From: Melastoma dodecandrum
Lineage: Eukaryota > Streptophyta > Magnoliopsida > Myrtales > Melastomataceae
Assembly (NCBI GenBank): GCA_029817715.1
Contig: JARUPY010000168.1
Span: 1 to 64,000 of the forward strand
Direction of reading: 5' to 3'
DNA length: 64,000 bases
Position 1 is the stretch's first letter; every line of letters begins with the position of its first letter. The notes beneath the pieces were generated by a model. It saw nothing but the letters and a program-made list of their open reading frames with translations, searched no databases and was not told the DNA's origin. The translations under genes were made by a program, and so were the position numbers. Below are positions 10,253 through 22,182 of this stretch, piece after piece.

Positions 10253-13200
10253 ATGCCGTTCCCTCCGTCCCCCCTCCCTTTCCTCCTCCTCCTCCTCCTG
10301 CTCCCACACGCCTCCCCCTCCCCCGCCGACGAGCAGCGTGCCCTCCTCGACCTTAAGTCCGCCGTCGTCTCCGACCCCTCCTCCTCCCTCTCCCCCTGGG
10401 CCCTTCGCTCCCCTTCCAACTCCACCGCCCACTGCTCCTGGCCCTTCGTCTCCTGCGCCCCCCGCCGCCTCCTCGTCACCTCCCTCGATCTCTCCTCCCT
10501 TAATCTCTCCTCCCCCTTCCCCCCTAACCTCAATCTCCTCCCCCACCTAACTTATCTCAACCTCTCCAACAACGTCTTCAATGGCACCCTCCCCGATGCC
10601 TTCCTCGCCGGCCTACCCAGCCTCCGCACGCTCGACCTCTACAACAACAACCTCTCCGGTCCCTTGCCCCCCGCCCCCCCCCCGCGGCGCCTCCGCCACC
10701 TCCACCTTGGTGGGAACTTCTTCTCCGGACCCATTCCTGTGGGTTACTCCCTTTGCGATTCCCTCGAGTACCTCGCCGTCTCCGGGAATGAGATCACCGG
10801 GACCATCCCCCCGCAGCTCGGGAACCTGTCGCGGCTTCAGGAGCTCTACGTCGGTTACTACAACACGTTCGACGGTGGGCTGCCCCCTGAGCTGGGGAAT
10901 CTGTCGGAGCTGGTCCGGCTCGACGCCGCCAGCTGCGGGCTCTCCGGGGAGATCCCACCGGAGCTTGGGAAGTTGAAGAAGCTCGACACACTGTTCCTCC
11001 AGGTGAACCTGTTCTCCGGTGGGCTGACGCCGGAGCTCGGGACCCTCTGGAGCCTCAAGAGCATGGATTTGAGCAATAACCTGCTCACGGGGGAGATTCC
11101 CACGAGCTTTGCCGATCTGAAGAACCTGACCCTATTGAATCTGTTCCGGAATCGGCTGCATGGGGAGATCCCGGGGTTCATCGGAGAGTTGCCGGAGCTC
11201 CAGGTACTCCAGCTGTGGGAGAACAACTTCACGGGCAGCATTCCAGCGAATCTCGGCAGGAATAGTAATTTACAGCTCGTGGACGTTTCCTCCAATAAGT
11301 TGAACGGAGTTTTACCCCCTGATCTGTGCGCAGGCAACAAGTTGCATACTTTAATTACTTTGGGGAACTTCCTGTTTGGCCCTATCCCGGAATCCTTAGG
11401 GAAATGTGAGTCCTTGAGCAGGATTAGGATGGGGGAGAATTACTTCAATGGTTCGATCCCGAACGGGCTGTTTGGACTGCCAATGCTGACCCAGGTCGAG
11501 CTGCAGGACAACTACCTTGAAGGGGGTTTCGTTGTGGGCGATTCGCCGGCTGCAAATCTCGGCCAGATTAGTCTTTCTAACAACAAGTTGAGCGGGTCGT
11601 TACCGCCAGCCATCGGGAACTTCACCGGTGTGCAGAAACTGCTCCTCGACGGGAACCGGTTCTCGGGTCGAATCCCACCGGAAATCGGGAAGCTGCAGCA
11701 GCTTTCGAAGATGGGCTTGAGTAACAACGAGTTCTCGGGCAAAATCACACCTGAGATCAGCCGATGCAAGTCACTCACCTTCATCGACCTCAGCCGGAAC
11801 AATTTCTCTGGTGAGATTCCAAACGAGATCACCACAATGAGGATACTGAACTACTTGAATGTCTCGAGGAACCACCTTGCCGGGAGCATTCCCGCATCCA
11901 TAGCCTCAATGCAGAGCTTGACCTCCGTCGACTTCTCATACAACAATCTCTCTGGCCTGGTCCCGGGCACAGGCCAGTTCAGCTACTTCAACTCAACCTC
12001 CTTCCTCGGTAACCCCAACCTCTGTGGTCCCTACCTCGGTCCTTGCTTCGGAGCCACTGCAAATAGCACGGGCAAGCCACATGAGAAAGGGCCACTGTCG
12101 GCTTCGGTGAAGCTGCTGCTTGTGATCGGCCTTCTCTTGTGTTCGATTGTGTTTGCCATTGTGGCAATCATTAAGGCTCGGTCTCTGAAGAAGGCGAGTG
12201 GTGCTCGAGCTTGGAAGCTGACCGCCTTCCAGAGGCTAGATTTCACGAGCGATGATATTTTAGACTGTTTGAAGGAGGACAACATCATCGGGAAGGGAGG
12301 TGCTGGGATAGTGTACAAGGGTGTTACGCTGAATGGGGATCAGGTAGCTGTTAAACGTCTCCCAGCAATGAGCCGAGGGTCATCCCATGATCACGGTTTC
12401 AATGCCGAGATTCAGACTCTCGGGAGGATAAGGCACCGTCACATTGTCCGCTTACTCGGGTTCTGCTCGAACCACGAGACAAATCTTCTCATCTATGAGT
12501 ATATGCCTAACGGAAGCCTCGGTGAAGTGCTGCATGGGAAGAAGGGCGGGCACTTGTTGTGGGAAACAAGGTATAAAATCGCCCTTGAATCTGCCAAGGG
12601 GTTATGCTATCTGCATCACGACTGCTCGCCCTTGATAGTACATAGGGACGTCAAATCTAACAACATATTATTGGACTCAAATTTCGAAGCTCATGTGGCT
12701 GATTTCGGGCTTGCAAAGTTCCTCCAGGACTCCGGCACATCCGAGTGCATGTCGGCAATCGCGGGTTCTTACGGTTACATCGCACCAGGTGGGTGAACTC
12801 GAAATACTGCTCAGTTGCGGTTCATTGACTAGACCCAATCTTAACGGAAATTCCACCTTCTGTTCATACAGAGTATGCTTACACGCTCAAGGTGGACGAG
12901 AAGAGCGACGTGTACAGCTTCGGCGTGGTACTGCTCGAGCTCGTCAGCGGCTGGAAACCCGTAGGCGAGTTTGGGGATGGGGTGGACATAGTCCAGTGGG
13001 TAAGGAAGATGACTGGATCGAACAAAGACGAAGTCCACAAGATCCTTGACCAGAGGCTATCCTCAGTACCCATCCACGAGGCCGCACACTTGTTCTACAT
13101 CGCCATGCTGTGCGTGGAGGAACAGGCAGTGGAACGCCCCACCATGAGGGAAGTAGTCCAGATCCTCACCGAGCGCCCAAACCCCAACAATGGCGAGAGT

Positions 13201-13314
13201 CCCATGATCACGATCGAATCCTCTCCCCCTCACGCCCCCTCTGCCACTACGGATTCCCCCACCACCACCACCACGACGCACCAATCGCCGCCGCCTGATC
13301 TCCTCAGCATCTAA
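10253..13314 (+). CDS. BAM1: BAM1/BAM2-like LRR receptor kinase (CLV1 clade)
   Basis: Two exons, 10253-12788 and 12872-13314, joined across an 83-bp GT-AG intron (GTGGGT...CATACAG) inside the kinase domain, giving 992 residues. Known relatives bind CLE peptides at the plasma membrane and control meristem and root cell fate. Visible parts are a signal peptide (residues 1 to about 25), an LRR N-cap with paired Cys (CSWPFVSC), about 20 plant-type LRRs (about 80-590), and a membrane segment at about 621-642. The kinase has the Gly loop GKGGAG (680-685), Lys701, HRD (797-799) and DFG (817-819), ending in a proline/threonine-rich tail. All catalytic residues are present. The kinase half is nearly identical to BAM1/2 as I know them. 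BAM1 and BAM2 cannot be separated here. The first 750 bases are very C-rich in third positions, unlike the second half. Confidence 0.93.
12789..12871 (+). other. Kinase-domain intron of the BAM-like gene
   Basis: It begins GTGGGTGA and ends TTCATACAG, splitting the Glu codon of APEYAYTLK. If retained, translation stops after three more residues, so splicing is required for a complete kinase. Confidence 0.9.
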
Positions 13315-13460
13315 GTGTATGCCCCAACCGCGATCCGGGCACTAGTCGTTTTCCCTAAAAAGGGGCAATCGTAGGCCGTGGTTCGGGGTCAAGATTACGT
13401 TGTTCCGCTTGGTCTTTTATGTTAGTATTTTGCTTATGTTTCCCTTTTAACTATTAGTCC

Positions 13461-13609
13461 GGGGGGATCAAGCTGGGGTGTGGGGGGAGGGGGGCGGCTT
13501 CTAACACCTGGAATTAAGGATGTCATTTAATGTTTACTTAATGTGAATAGTTGGGAGGGAGGGAGTGAGGGAAAGGAGGCTTTGGACTGGTGGTGGGTGG
13601 GTGGGTGGG
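13461..13609 (+). other. G-quadruplex-prone cluster downstream of the BAM-like stop
   Basis: Three G-run arrays lie within 150 bases: four runs at 13461-13497 (G6, G4, G6, G6), GGGAGGGAGGGAGTGAGGG at about 13553-13571, and GGGTGGGTGGGTGGG at 13595-13609. They are on the coding strand and probably inside the 3' UTR. Confidence 0.65.
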
Positions 13610-15506
13610 TGAGTTACTTACACCTGTGTTCTGTTTCTGTTGCAGTGGCTCTCTGGGGTTTCCCCTCGCTCTGTTTGTAATGTTGCCATTGCCACTGATC
13701 CACTTCTGGATCTGGCAAAATTCAGTCTATTCGCTCACGCACACCCCTCCTCAATTCAATTCTGCTTGCCTTCTTTAAAGCATTTCTGATGGATTTGGTT
13801 TCGAGTGAGTTGGGTTCTGATGATTTGTAGGCAGGCAAGCGAATCTGAACCCCCTCCTTGTAATAAGGAAAACTACTGCACACAGACAACCAGTGGAGGA
13901 AGAGGAGAGCAGGAGGAGGGGGTCTGTGTCTGACTTGGGGAGAGGGAGCAATTATTTTGGGATTTATTATCACTGCATTGTAAATTGTTGCTCCCTATAG
14001 GCAGAGTTAGGATGGATGGTCATTTATTACTTCTACTACTACTGCTATTATTATTAACTTATTACTGATCTCCCCATGTTCCATTTTTCTTTTGGACTCT
14101 TAATTTGGCTGGTGATGTTTTCTGGTACGGACAAAGCATGCCAAATACTTTAGGTTTTGAGGGTGGTTGAAAACTAGACGACACGACAAAGGACAAGATC
14201 ACATCACCCTCTCGTCAATGTCATCAATCTAGTGGGCGATGCCTTTGCGATTCACCCTTGTCAGAATTTTGCAATTATTTTCCCAGTCTTGTGGGTGGTG
14301 GGTATTTATTAAATAGGGAATATAATAGAAATGCATGCATGCATGGAGCCCAATGATTCTTTCTGGGAGTGGTTTGAGATATTGGGTGGGGGGCCAAGGT
14401 GTGTTGTGATGACATGTGCAGATGTTTATGATGAAAAGATGTCCCCCCCCCCCTACCCAACCCATGTCTTGTCCTTCGTCTTTAGTTTTGTACTATTTAG
14501 TGTCGGCTATTTCATGAGGGGTAGGAGCAGATGCATCCCATTTCCTCTTTTTTTTTAGCTCTTTGCCCTTTGGGTTTGGGACATCTTGGTCTGCATGATA
14601 CAATTTAACAAAGACAGCTAGCTGTTTTTCTCCTTCTGTAGAACTACTAATTGCATAGCTTGTAATAGAGAAATAAATCGCACTAACTTGTAAGACAAAA
14701 AGAATAACCTCTGTTTGAAAGTACCCAACAGAGTCTATAAACTATTTTTGAAAGTTCTAAAGAACAAAAGCTAGTGCAAAGAAGGTTAGATAGTGGGAAA
14801 AAGATTGAAAAATATATACCTTTTCAGCACTTGTTTTTGTTGTTTCTGGGGGGTGGGTGAAAGGTTTTTCAAAAAATTTTCTTTCATGCCTGTCATCCAC
14901 TCCAGGGGAGGGAGACAATATCGATTTATGTATTGCAACATCTTTGGGTTCTCAATGACATTGAAAGGAACAATAGTGGGATCAGGCAATTTGTTATGAG
15001 GAACATAATTATTCTTATATTAGTATATTATTTTGAAATTTATTTTGTATTAGTTATTTTGTTGCGTGCCAATATACTAACAGCGGGATGTGCTCATTGA
15101 TAGATGTAGCACGATTTGCCTAAGTTAAGTTTTAGAGAAAGAAATAATCTCGTGATAAACATTATTCATTAAGATTCACTCTTACTAAGTAAATTCGTGT
15201 AATGAGTGGATACCTCAAATTTACCGTCACCCGATAAAAGCTAATGATCACTTGATTCCCTTTACCAAAGCTAAGGGTGCCAAGAGTAACACAAGGAGCA
15301 GATCAGCTAAGGGCTCAAACACAAGCAATACGAACAAATCAATTAATTAATTATAACCCATCATTTCAAATATGACAGGGCAAAAAAGTTAACAAAAAGA
15401 AAATGGAAAAAATGATCCCCATCTTACATTAGAGAAATGTCACCACACGCGAATTTGACGTGTAAATAGCTACATCTATCAAGTGCCCTTCATCAGCCAT
15501 GCAGAC
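13610..15506. other. Intergenic region
   Basis: 3' flank of the BAM-like gene. I see no further coding sequence. It contains a TTA/CTA-rich stretch near 14030-14055, a GCAT repeat at 14333-14346 and a C-run at about 14443-14453. Confidence 0.5.
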
Positions 15507-15659
15507 CTAGGAGGCACTCACCTCATCGACTCGAACGACGAACCTTCGCAGCAGGTGTGCCAAAGACAATTTGTTGCTCTTTCCCCGCGATGCCATGTCC
15601 TGAAGAGCATCCTCGACCCTCGCCCCGGTGAGCTCGTCCTCGACATGTAAAATCATCAT
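15507..15659 (-). other. Possible exon remnant of an unrecognised gene
   Basis: A GC-rich island in AT-rich DNA. On the minus strand it reads HVEDELTGARVEDALQDM then ASRGKSNKLSLAHLLRRF. The frame meets a consensus donor (GAG followed by GTGAGT) near 15519, as a real internal exon would. I do not recognise the family. Upstream minus-strand sequence (about 15860-16000) also contains open, charged sequence (DNMTERVVVLKSKR). Confidence 0.3.
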
Positions 15660-16068
15660 GAAAATCCCGTAGCAGCTTAATCAATCCCGACGGCAACATC
15701 AAAGATAAACCATCTTTCCCCTGTCTTATTTTAATTGGCTACAAAAGAGGTAGAGCAGGGGGAAGCCCGGGGTCTTCTTCAGCTTCTTCTTTCGAATCTC
15801 AAGACCGGTCATTCTTCAATTTTTTTTTTCTAGGGAACCAAGGCATCCCCTCCTGATCCGCTTTGATTTCAGGACGACAACTCTCTCCGTCATGTTATCC
15901 TTCCCCAAGGACGGAGGCTGACTCCTCTTCTTCCCTCCAGAAACAGATACATCCGAGCCTCCATCTTTTACAGTCCTCAGTGCATCAACCTCAGCACTTT
16001 CTTGGTATAGTTCTAGCTACGCCAGCGACTAATTTAATCAACAACAACTCCATACCAGAGGCTCCAAT
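15660..16068 (-). other. Possible coding remnants next to the retroelement insertion
   Basis: The minus strand has open segments such as ESAEVDALRTVKDGGSDVS and MTERVVVLKSKR without a full gene structure. This could be the disrupted 5' part of the gene that ends at 15507. Low confidence. Confidence 0.2.
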
Positions 16069-16073
16069 GAGCT
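16069..16073. repeat. Candidate target-site duplication GAGCT (left)
   Basis: It is matched by GAGCT at 22183-22187. Five bases is the size expected for LTR elements. The match may be chance. Confidence 0.4.
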
Positions 16074-17210
16074 TGTTAGTATGGTTTTGATGATGTCTTA
16101 CAGAATGTAAGCTTCTGTTGTGTAGAAAGTAAGCTTCTACTACACTGCAGAAAGTTAACCTACAGGGACAGTCTGTTTCGTACCTTCTGTCACATAATCA
16201 TTACCACGAATTATTTAAATTAATCATCTGATTATTTAAATACATTCTTATGGCATTACATGTTAATTAAAATAGTTTTAAATCATTTTGATTACTATTT
16301 ATTTTCATGTGAATTGATCTACTCTCTTTAAGGAAGAAATCACTATATATATGGAAAGCTCTGATGTAATGTTCTGCTGACTGATTTGGAGCTATCTAAC
16401 AGTCATTTAATCAATCCTCTTGCATCTAAACACATCCAGATTCTTTATGAATCATGGCAAAAGACAACTCATCTGAATATGGACGCTCTCCACATGTGTC
16501 TGTATCCAGAAGGTCCGCCAGTCACTTTTAGAAACCAAGATTATCTTATTTCCATTTACAAAAACCTGACGGATCTTATCTATCTGAATCTTCTGCAAGC
16601 CCTATCTCTTAGGATCGTGAACATAATAATGACCAGATATGATTGATCTTTAAGTGATACGGAACATCTCTCCCAATGGGGGAATGTTTTATTTAGCTGA
16701 TATTTTGTTTCCATGTTTTGCAGAGACTTCCGTCAGCCAATGTACCTTCTGTAAATATGTATTTCTATTCTGTATAAGATAGAGTGGAGAACTTACGTGT
16801 AGAGTGAGTGTATTGTAGCCTGAGAGACTTGTGAGTTTTCGTTCTCTTTGGGGTTGAGCATTCGGTTGCAGAAGGCTGGTGCCCAGGGTACAAGCTAGAC
16901 CGGACGTGAGTGAGGTCGGGAAGGATCTTACTACACTGTAGCGTGGCGAGCGTGCATCAGGCTTAGGGAGAAGTCGGGGTGTATACATGCCAGGGCAGTG
17001 AGCAGAAGAAAGGCCACATATGGAGGAATCTGGTGAGGTACTGGTATTGGTTGTTTTGTAACTGGTTTGCTCGTGTGTGCAGAAAGCAGGTGTCCATGGT
17101 GTAAGTTGTGCCGGCGTGAGTGAGGTCACGAGGGATCTAACTGCACTGTGGCATGGCGGACGTGCATCAGGCTTAGGGAGTAGTCGGGGTGTATACGTGC
17201 CAGGGTAGTG
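16074..17210 (+). repeat. Truncated 5' LTR
   Basis: It matches 19860-21020 along its whole length. It contains an internal tandem duplication with a 210-bp period: the AGTCGGGGTGTATAC block occurs at 16972 and 17182. It stops abruptly at 17210 inside the second unit, so roughly the last 1.1 kb of the LTR and the primer-binding site are missing. Confidence 0.8.
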
Positions 17211-17478
17211 ATTCAAATTTTATATTGTGTTAAATGCTAACAAAATCTGGAAAGATTTCCCCCAATGATTAGATTGATCTAATCCGTAAAATATCCGTTA
17301 GGTTCTGAAAGATTTCTGCTCTGCCTAAATATTGGATTATATTTTATTACCATATTTACCTTCTGCTACTTCATTCTTAACTTTCCATTGTCTTCTTCTC
17401 TCTATTCACCGCCTCATACTTCTCTTCTGAAACCCTAAATTATCCATTTTCTCTCAACTCTTCTCTGAAAATTCTCCA

Positions 17479-19113
17479 ATGGCATCAAAGACCAAGAATC
17501 CCAAGAGGCTGTTGAAATCCGATGCTTCACCCCTTCCTACACAGGCACCCAAGCTTATTGCTGTTGATTAAGCTTCTGAGGAGGTTCCACCATCTGAGGT
17601 GCTCAGTGCCATTGATCCACCTGATCCTATGGCCAAGGAGGTATCTGTTGAGTCTCCAGAAGCCATTAGGGAAAAGCTTCTGCATGCTGGCGAGTTTCCT
17701 GTAGGAGGAGAACCATATGCGGAAGAGACTCATGTCTTTGAAGAAGGTGTGGCCAACGAACCTGCTCTCTCCAAATCTGAAGTACCAAAAGGCTCAGATG
17801 AGGAGGACTTTATTGAGAATGCAAAGCCAATTACAGTCGTGTTCCCACCAACGCAGACGATCTCTCCAGATCTGAAGCAAAAAGGTGTCGTTTCTGCTTC
17901 TCTTAAAGTGCCTAAGATTGAAAAATCTGATGGCCTTAAGCTATTTTCTGCAGCCATGGCATCTGATGTTTCTTCTCGGACCAGGTTTAAGTGAAATGAT
18001 GCTGAAACGGTCTCCAAGTCCCTGACTAAACTGCTCGTGAAGAAACCTAAGGGACATGTTACCTTTACCCCAACACCTTCTGTTTTTATTAGCCAGGAGG
18101 AAATTGATGAAGTGCTGGCTGATGGTGATTTATCCACAGTCGACACCTCTGACCGCCAATTGACTGCAAGTAAGCGAGTAGACTTTGCTTGGTTTTTTGC
18201 TAATATGCTGGACATAGCTCCTCTATTTGAGGCATTAGGCTTGAAAGCCTTCTGCGAGTTGTATGCTGAAGTGTCTGTGGCAAAGGTTCTGGAGTTCTAC
18301 TCCAATCTCAACTTCTACAGGGACGGACGTTCTATCAAGTTCATCCGTACTTCTTGTGTACTCTACTCTTGATGTCTGCAACTTGTATGGTTGTGAATCC
18401 ACTGTTGAGATACATGACTTTGAAAAGAATGAGGCTTTTAGCATCATTGTTGGACAGAAGGTATCCCTGAAAAAATTACATGGAGTCCACTCAGCTGGAT
18501 CTTCGCCTCAAGATTCTGCACCGCGCTATTCATTTCAGTCTACTGCCTCGTGCTGGAAGCATCAACACCATCATACCTGCGGATGCCAAAGTCATGGTTC
18601 ATCTCCTGGAGGGAATGCCTTTCAGCCTTGGTTTGATCTTTGAGCACATGGAGTGGAGCTTGTCAAGGAGAAAAGAGCATGCCCTACGACCAAGTGATTA
18701 TTGGCCTTCTGTAGATGCACGGCATTGACCCTACTCCAGGTTCTGAGTAGGATAAGTGGAAAGTTGGCAACTTCGATGCCAACATCATCAACAGCATGCA
18801 ATATGCAAAGACAACAGAAGGCTGGCTCACGAAAGCGCAACACTATGAGCTTCTCCAAAAGAAGACTCCATCTACTACTGCTGCTACTTTGTGCAAGAAA
18901 CATGCCAAGGGACCCCCTGCAAGCCAGAAAGGTTCTGCTCCATCAGCTGTTAAGGCTTCTGCCTCTTCCGCTCTGCCCTTTATTCTCAAGGAGCTGCAAC
19001 TCCAAGTTGCTGCCCAAGGTGCGGACATCCGAGTGCTGCAGAGGCTGGTCATGGATGATATACGCCAACTGGAGGGCCTAGACAAGTTTCTGCATGAAAA
19101 TTTGGACGCCTAA
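17479..19113 (+). pseudogene. Putative plant transposon protein ORF (broken)
   Basis: It starts MASKTKNPKRLLKSDASPLP at 17479 and ends GLDKFLHENLDA at 19113. Visible family features are the segment VDFAWFFANMLDIAPLFEALGLKAF followed by KVLEFYSNLNFYRDGRSIKF, then a LHRAIHFSLLPRAGS block and a LLEGMPFSLGLIFEHM block. This order matches the domain annotated as putative plant transposon protein in many plant LTR elements; its biochemical role is unknown. Breaks: TAA after LIAVD, TGA after SRTRFK, a frame change near 18350-18480, and TAG codons at about 18710 and 18746. The C-terminal part (LPFILKELQLQVAAQGADI) looks like a short coiled coil. Confidence 0.65.
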
Positions 19114-19654
19114 AGGGCATTAATGTTGAAAACTTTTGAAAAACTCTGTTTTGATGTTTTCAATAAGTGACCCTTTATGGGTACACCCTCTCGTACGCCG
19201 TACTGTTTTTTTTTAAGGTTTAATTACAGAAACTGTTGAACTTTCTTTCAGTATGGTTTTGATAGCGTTTCATCATCTATCTTTTAGTCTTATCCTTTTC
19301 GATATGACAAAAAGGAGGAGTAATATAGATGTTTGAAATAGATAGACTTTGCTCTGTGTTTCTGCAGGAAATATTTCTGCAGTTTATGGGTGTAGAAGCC
19401 TGTTTTTGCATTCCTTTCAATAACCTTCTACAGGTGTTGTTGCATGTCTCTAACATTCTTCTGCTAGGGAATGTAAAAGGTGACTTCCTCCCTTTTGCTG
19501 GGAGTGCAGTTGCTGAGTTCTTGCAAGGAATTGTCGGGTTACACAAAAGCCTTGTGCTCTGTACCATGGTGAAGCTATCATGCTCTGCAAATTTACATAA
19601 GCTTTTAGCTCTGTGATTTTATGCGAGATTCATACCCGCACTCATTCGAACGAA

Positions 19655-19859
19655 GTTAGGGGGAGTTTCTTTGCAAAATATTCTAAGCTCATATGCTCAT
19701 CGCAGAAGCTCTTATGCTCTGCATCATATAGAAGCTTCTAGCTCTGTACACATAAGCGATATTCATACCCACACTCAACCAGAAGGAGTTAGGGGGAGTT
19801 TCTCTGCAAAATATTTCCCTCGAAGATAGATAGTTTTGTCATCATAAAAAAGATGAGAT
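19655..19859 (+). other. Polypurine-tract region with a duplicated motif
   Basis: GTTAGGGGGAGTTTCTTTGC (about 19656) recurs as GTTAGGGGGAGTTTCTCTGC (about 19789). A degenerate purine tract AAAAAAGATGAGATT directly abuts the 3' LTR at 19860. Confidence 0.55.
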
Positions 19860-22182
19860 TATTAGTATGGTTTTGATGATGCCATACAGAAGGTAAGCTT
19901 TTACTGTGTAGAAGCTAAGCTTTTACTATTATGTAGAAAGTTAACATACAGGAACAGTCTGTTTCGTACCTTCTGTCACCTAATCATTACCACGAATTAT
20001 TTAAATTAAGCATCTGATTATTTAAATATATTCTTAGGGTATTACATGCTAATTAAAATGGTTTTAAATCATTTTGATTACGATTTATTTTCATGTGAGT
20101 TGATCTACTCTCTTTAAGGGAATAAATCGCTCTATATATGGAAAGCTCTTATGCAAGGTTCTGCTGACTGATTTAGAACTATCCAACGGTGATTTAATCC
20201 TTCTTCTTGCATCTAAACACATCCGGATTCTATATGAATCATGACAAAGGACAACCCATCTAAATATGTACACTCTCCACACATGTCTGTATCCAAAAGG
20301 TTTGCTAGTCACTTTTGGAAACCAAGATTATCTTATTTCAATTTACAGAAGCCTAACGAATCTTATCTGTCTGAATCTTCTGCAAGCCCTATCTCTTAGG
20401 ATCGTGAACACATTCATGACCAGATGGCATGACTGATCTTTGAGTGATACAAAGCATCTCTCCCAATGGGGGAATGTTTTATTTGGCTGATATTTTATTT
20501 CCATGTTTTGCAGAGACTTCCGTCAGCCAATGTACCTTTTGTAAATATGTATTTCTATTCTGTATAAGATAGGACCATTTGTTAGATAAAAAAGTGGAGA
20601 ACTTACGTGTAGAGTGAGTGTATTGTAGCTTAAGAGACTTGTGAGTTTTTGTTCTCTTTGGGGTTGAGTATTCAGTTGTAGAAGGCTGGCGCCCAGGGTG
20701 CAAGCTAGACCGGACGTGAGTGAGGTCGTGAAGGAACTAGCTGTACTGTGGCGTGGCGGACGTGCATCAGGCTTAAGGAGAAGTCGGGGTGTATACGTGC
20801 CAGGGCAGTGAGCAGAAGAAGGGCCGTGTCTGGAGGAATCTGGTGAGGTACTGGTATCGATTGTTTTGTAACTGGTTTTCTGGTGTGTGTAGAAAGCAGG
20901 TATCCATGATATAAGCTGTGCAGGGCGTGAGTGAGGTCGCGAAGTATCTAGTTGTACTGTGGCGTGGCGGACGTGCATTAGGCTTAGGGAGAAGTCGGGG
21001 TGTATACGTGCCAGGGCAGTAAGCAGAAGAAGGGTTGCATTCGGGAGATTCATGGTGAGGCACTAACATTTGTGTTTCTGCAGAAGGGAAGTACCTGCTG
21101 CAGGTTTTGAAGAAGCTTCATGGGTGTTATCTACTTCTGGAAGTCTTGGTGAGGAGCCAAGCATCGGGGAAGCCTTGGTGAGGAGCCAAGTAGGTCGTCG
21201 AATCGCCGGAGGGAAAATCCACCCTTGGACAGAGGGGTTGTCTGCCTGTATAGGGCCACCACGTGCTTGCGTGGAGCTGCCACGTTCTACAGAACCCCAA
21301 CCACAAAGATTGCGGAGTTAGTCACTGTCTTCAGTACAGAACCTCAACCAGAGAGTTTCTGGAGTTAGCCACAGATCTCTGTGCACGACCCAAATGATTA
21401 CTGATCACAACCCATCAGGTTTCTGTGAGTAGAAAAGCCGAAAGGCTATCTGCATCACCTTCTACACTACAAAAGTGTTTCAATACCTTCTGTTAGTACA
21501 TCCTTTGTGCAAAAACCGAATGGCCATCTACAATACCCTCTGCAGGAGTGTTTTATTTCTTCTGTGAGTCTTGTATTCGCTATAAGTGTTCAATAGTGAA
21601 TTCGATCCTATAAGGGTGAAGAGTGGAGTAGACAATTGCTGAACCACTATAAACCTTCTGTGTCTCATTTACTTTCTGCATAAACGGAAAAGCAAATTAA
21701 CAGACACAACGCAAACGTCTGAGCAGAGATTCCAAAGGTCCTGCATCAAACATCGTACACTACAGAATCCAATCAGGTTCTGGAGTTGTTTTCCAACGAT
21801 CTAGCTTTCGCAGATCATTTCTTGGTAGTGCAGAAACCTACAAGGTTCTGTGACAACCCTCTGCTACTACAAGTATCTTTCAGACTTTGGAGTAGACGTT
21901 ACTGATCACACTTAAGGTGGTCGGATCTGTAGAACGTTGATAGCAGAAGCAACAACCTTCTGCTACTGTAGAAACCTTCTAAGGACTGCATAATCATATC
22001 TTATATCAGGCTTTGTCTGGTCGTTCTGTCATCAAATAGTTCACTTCAGGGATTTGCTGTGTACAAGGGTTATGTAACCTACAGAAACCTAATCTTCTAC
22101 TGCTGGGTTTTATTAGTTGTAAAAAGGCTAAAAGGCTATTATGCTAATTCACCCCCCTCTTAGTGCCATTGTTACACCAAAG
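19860..22182 (+). repeat. 3' LTR of the non-autonomous element
   Basis: The first 1.15 kb matches the truncated 5' LTR. The remaining portion ends in TAATTCACCCCCCTCTTAG, the same type of end as the solo LTR at 54960-56843. Both also share a GTGAAGAGTGGA...GAACCACTATAAA block (about 21615-21655 here). The 210-211-bp internal duplication is present here too (AGTCGGGG at 20782 and 20993). Confidence 0.75.

Larger units (their letters stand above)
16074..22182 (+). mobile_element. Non-autonomous LTR retrotransposon carrying a transposon-protein ORF
   Basis: Direct repeats begin TGTTAGTATGGTTTTGATG (16074) and TATTAGTATGGTTTTGATG (19860). Between them is one broken ORF but no RT, integrase or gag. 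The 5' LTR is truncated after about 1.14 kb, and the 3' LTR runs about 2.3 kb to TTCACCCCCCTCTTAG. GAGCT occurs just before 16074 and again at 22183-22187, a candidate target duplication, although the 3' LTR would then not end in CA. Position of the outer 3' edge is uncertain by a few bases. The element cannot move by itself, and the 5' truncation also removed the primer-binding site. Confidence 0.75.

Noticed and set aside
9928..10546. Long minus-strand frames (Glu/Gly/Arg-rich) opposite the BAM-like start
   Set aside because: They are the mirror of C-rich codons of the real gene and its leader; low-complexity composition, no domain.
10858..11835. Minus-strand frames opposite the LRR region
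   Set aside because: Shadow frames of a repetitive LRR coding sequence on the plus strand.
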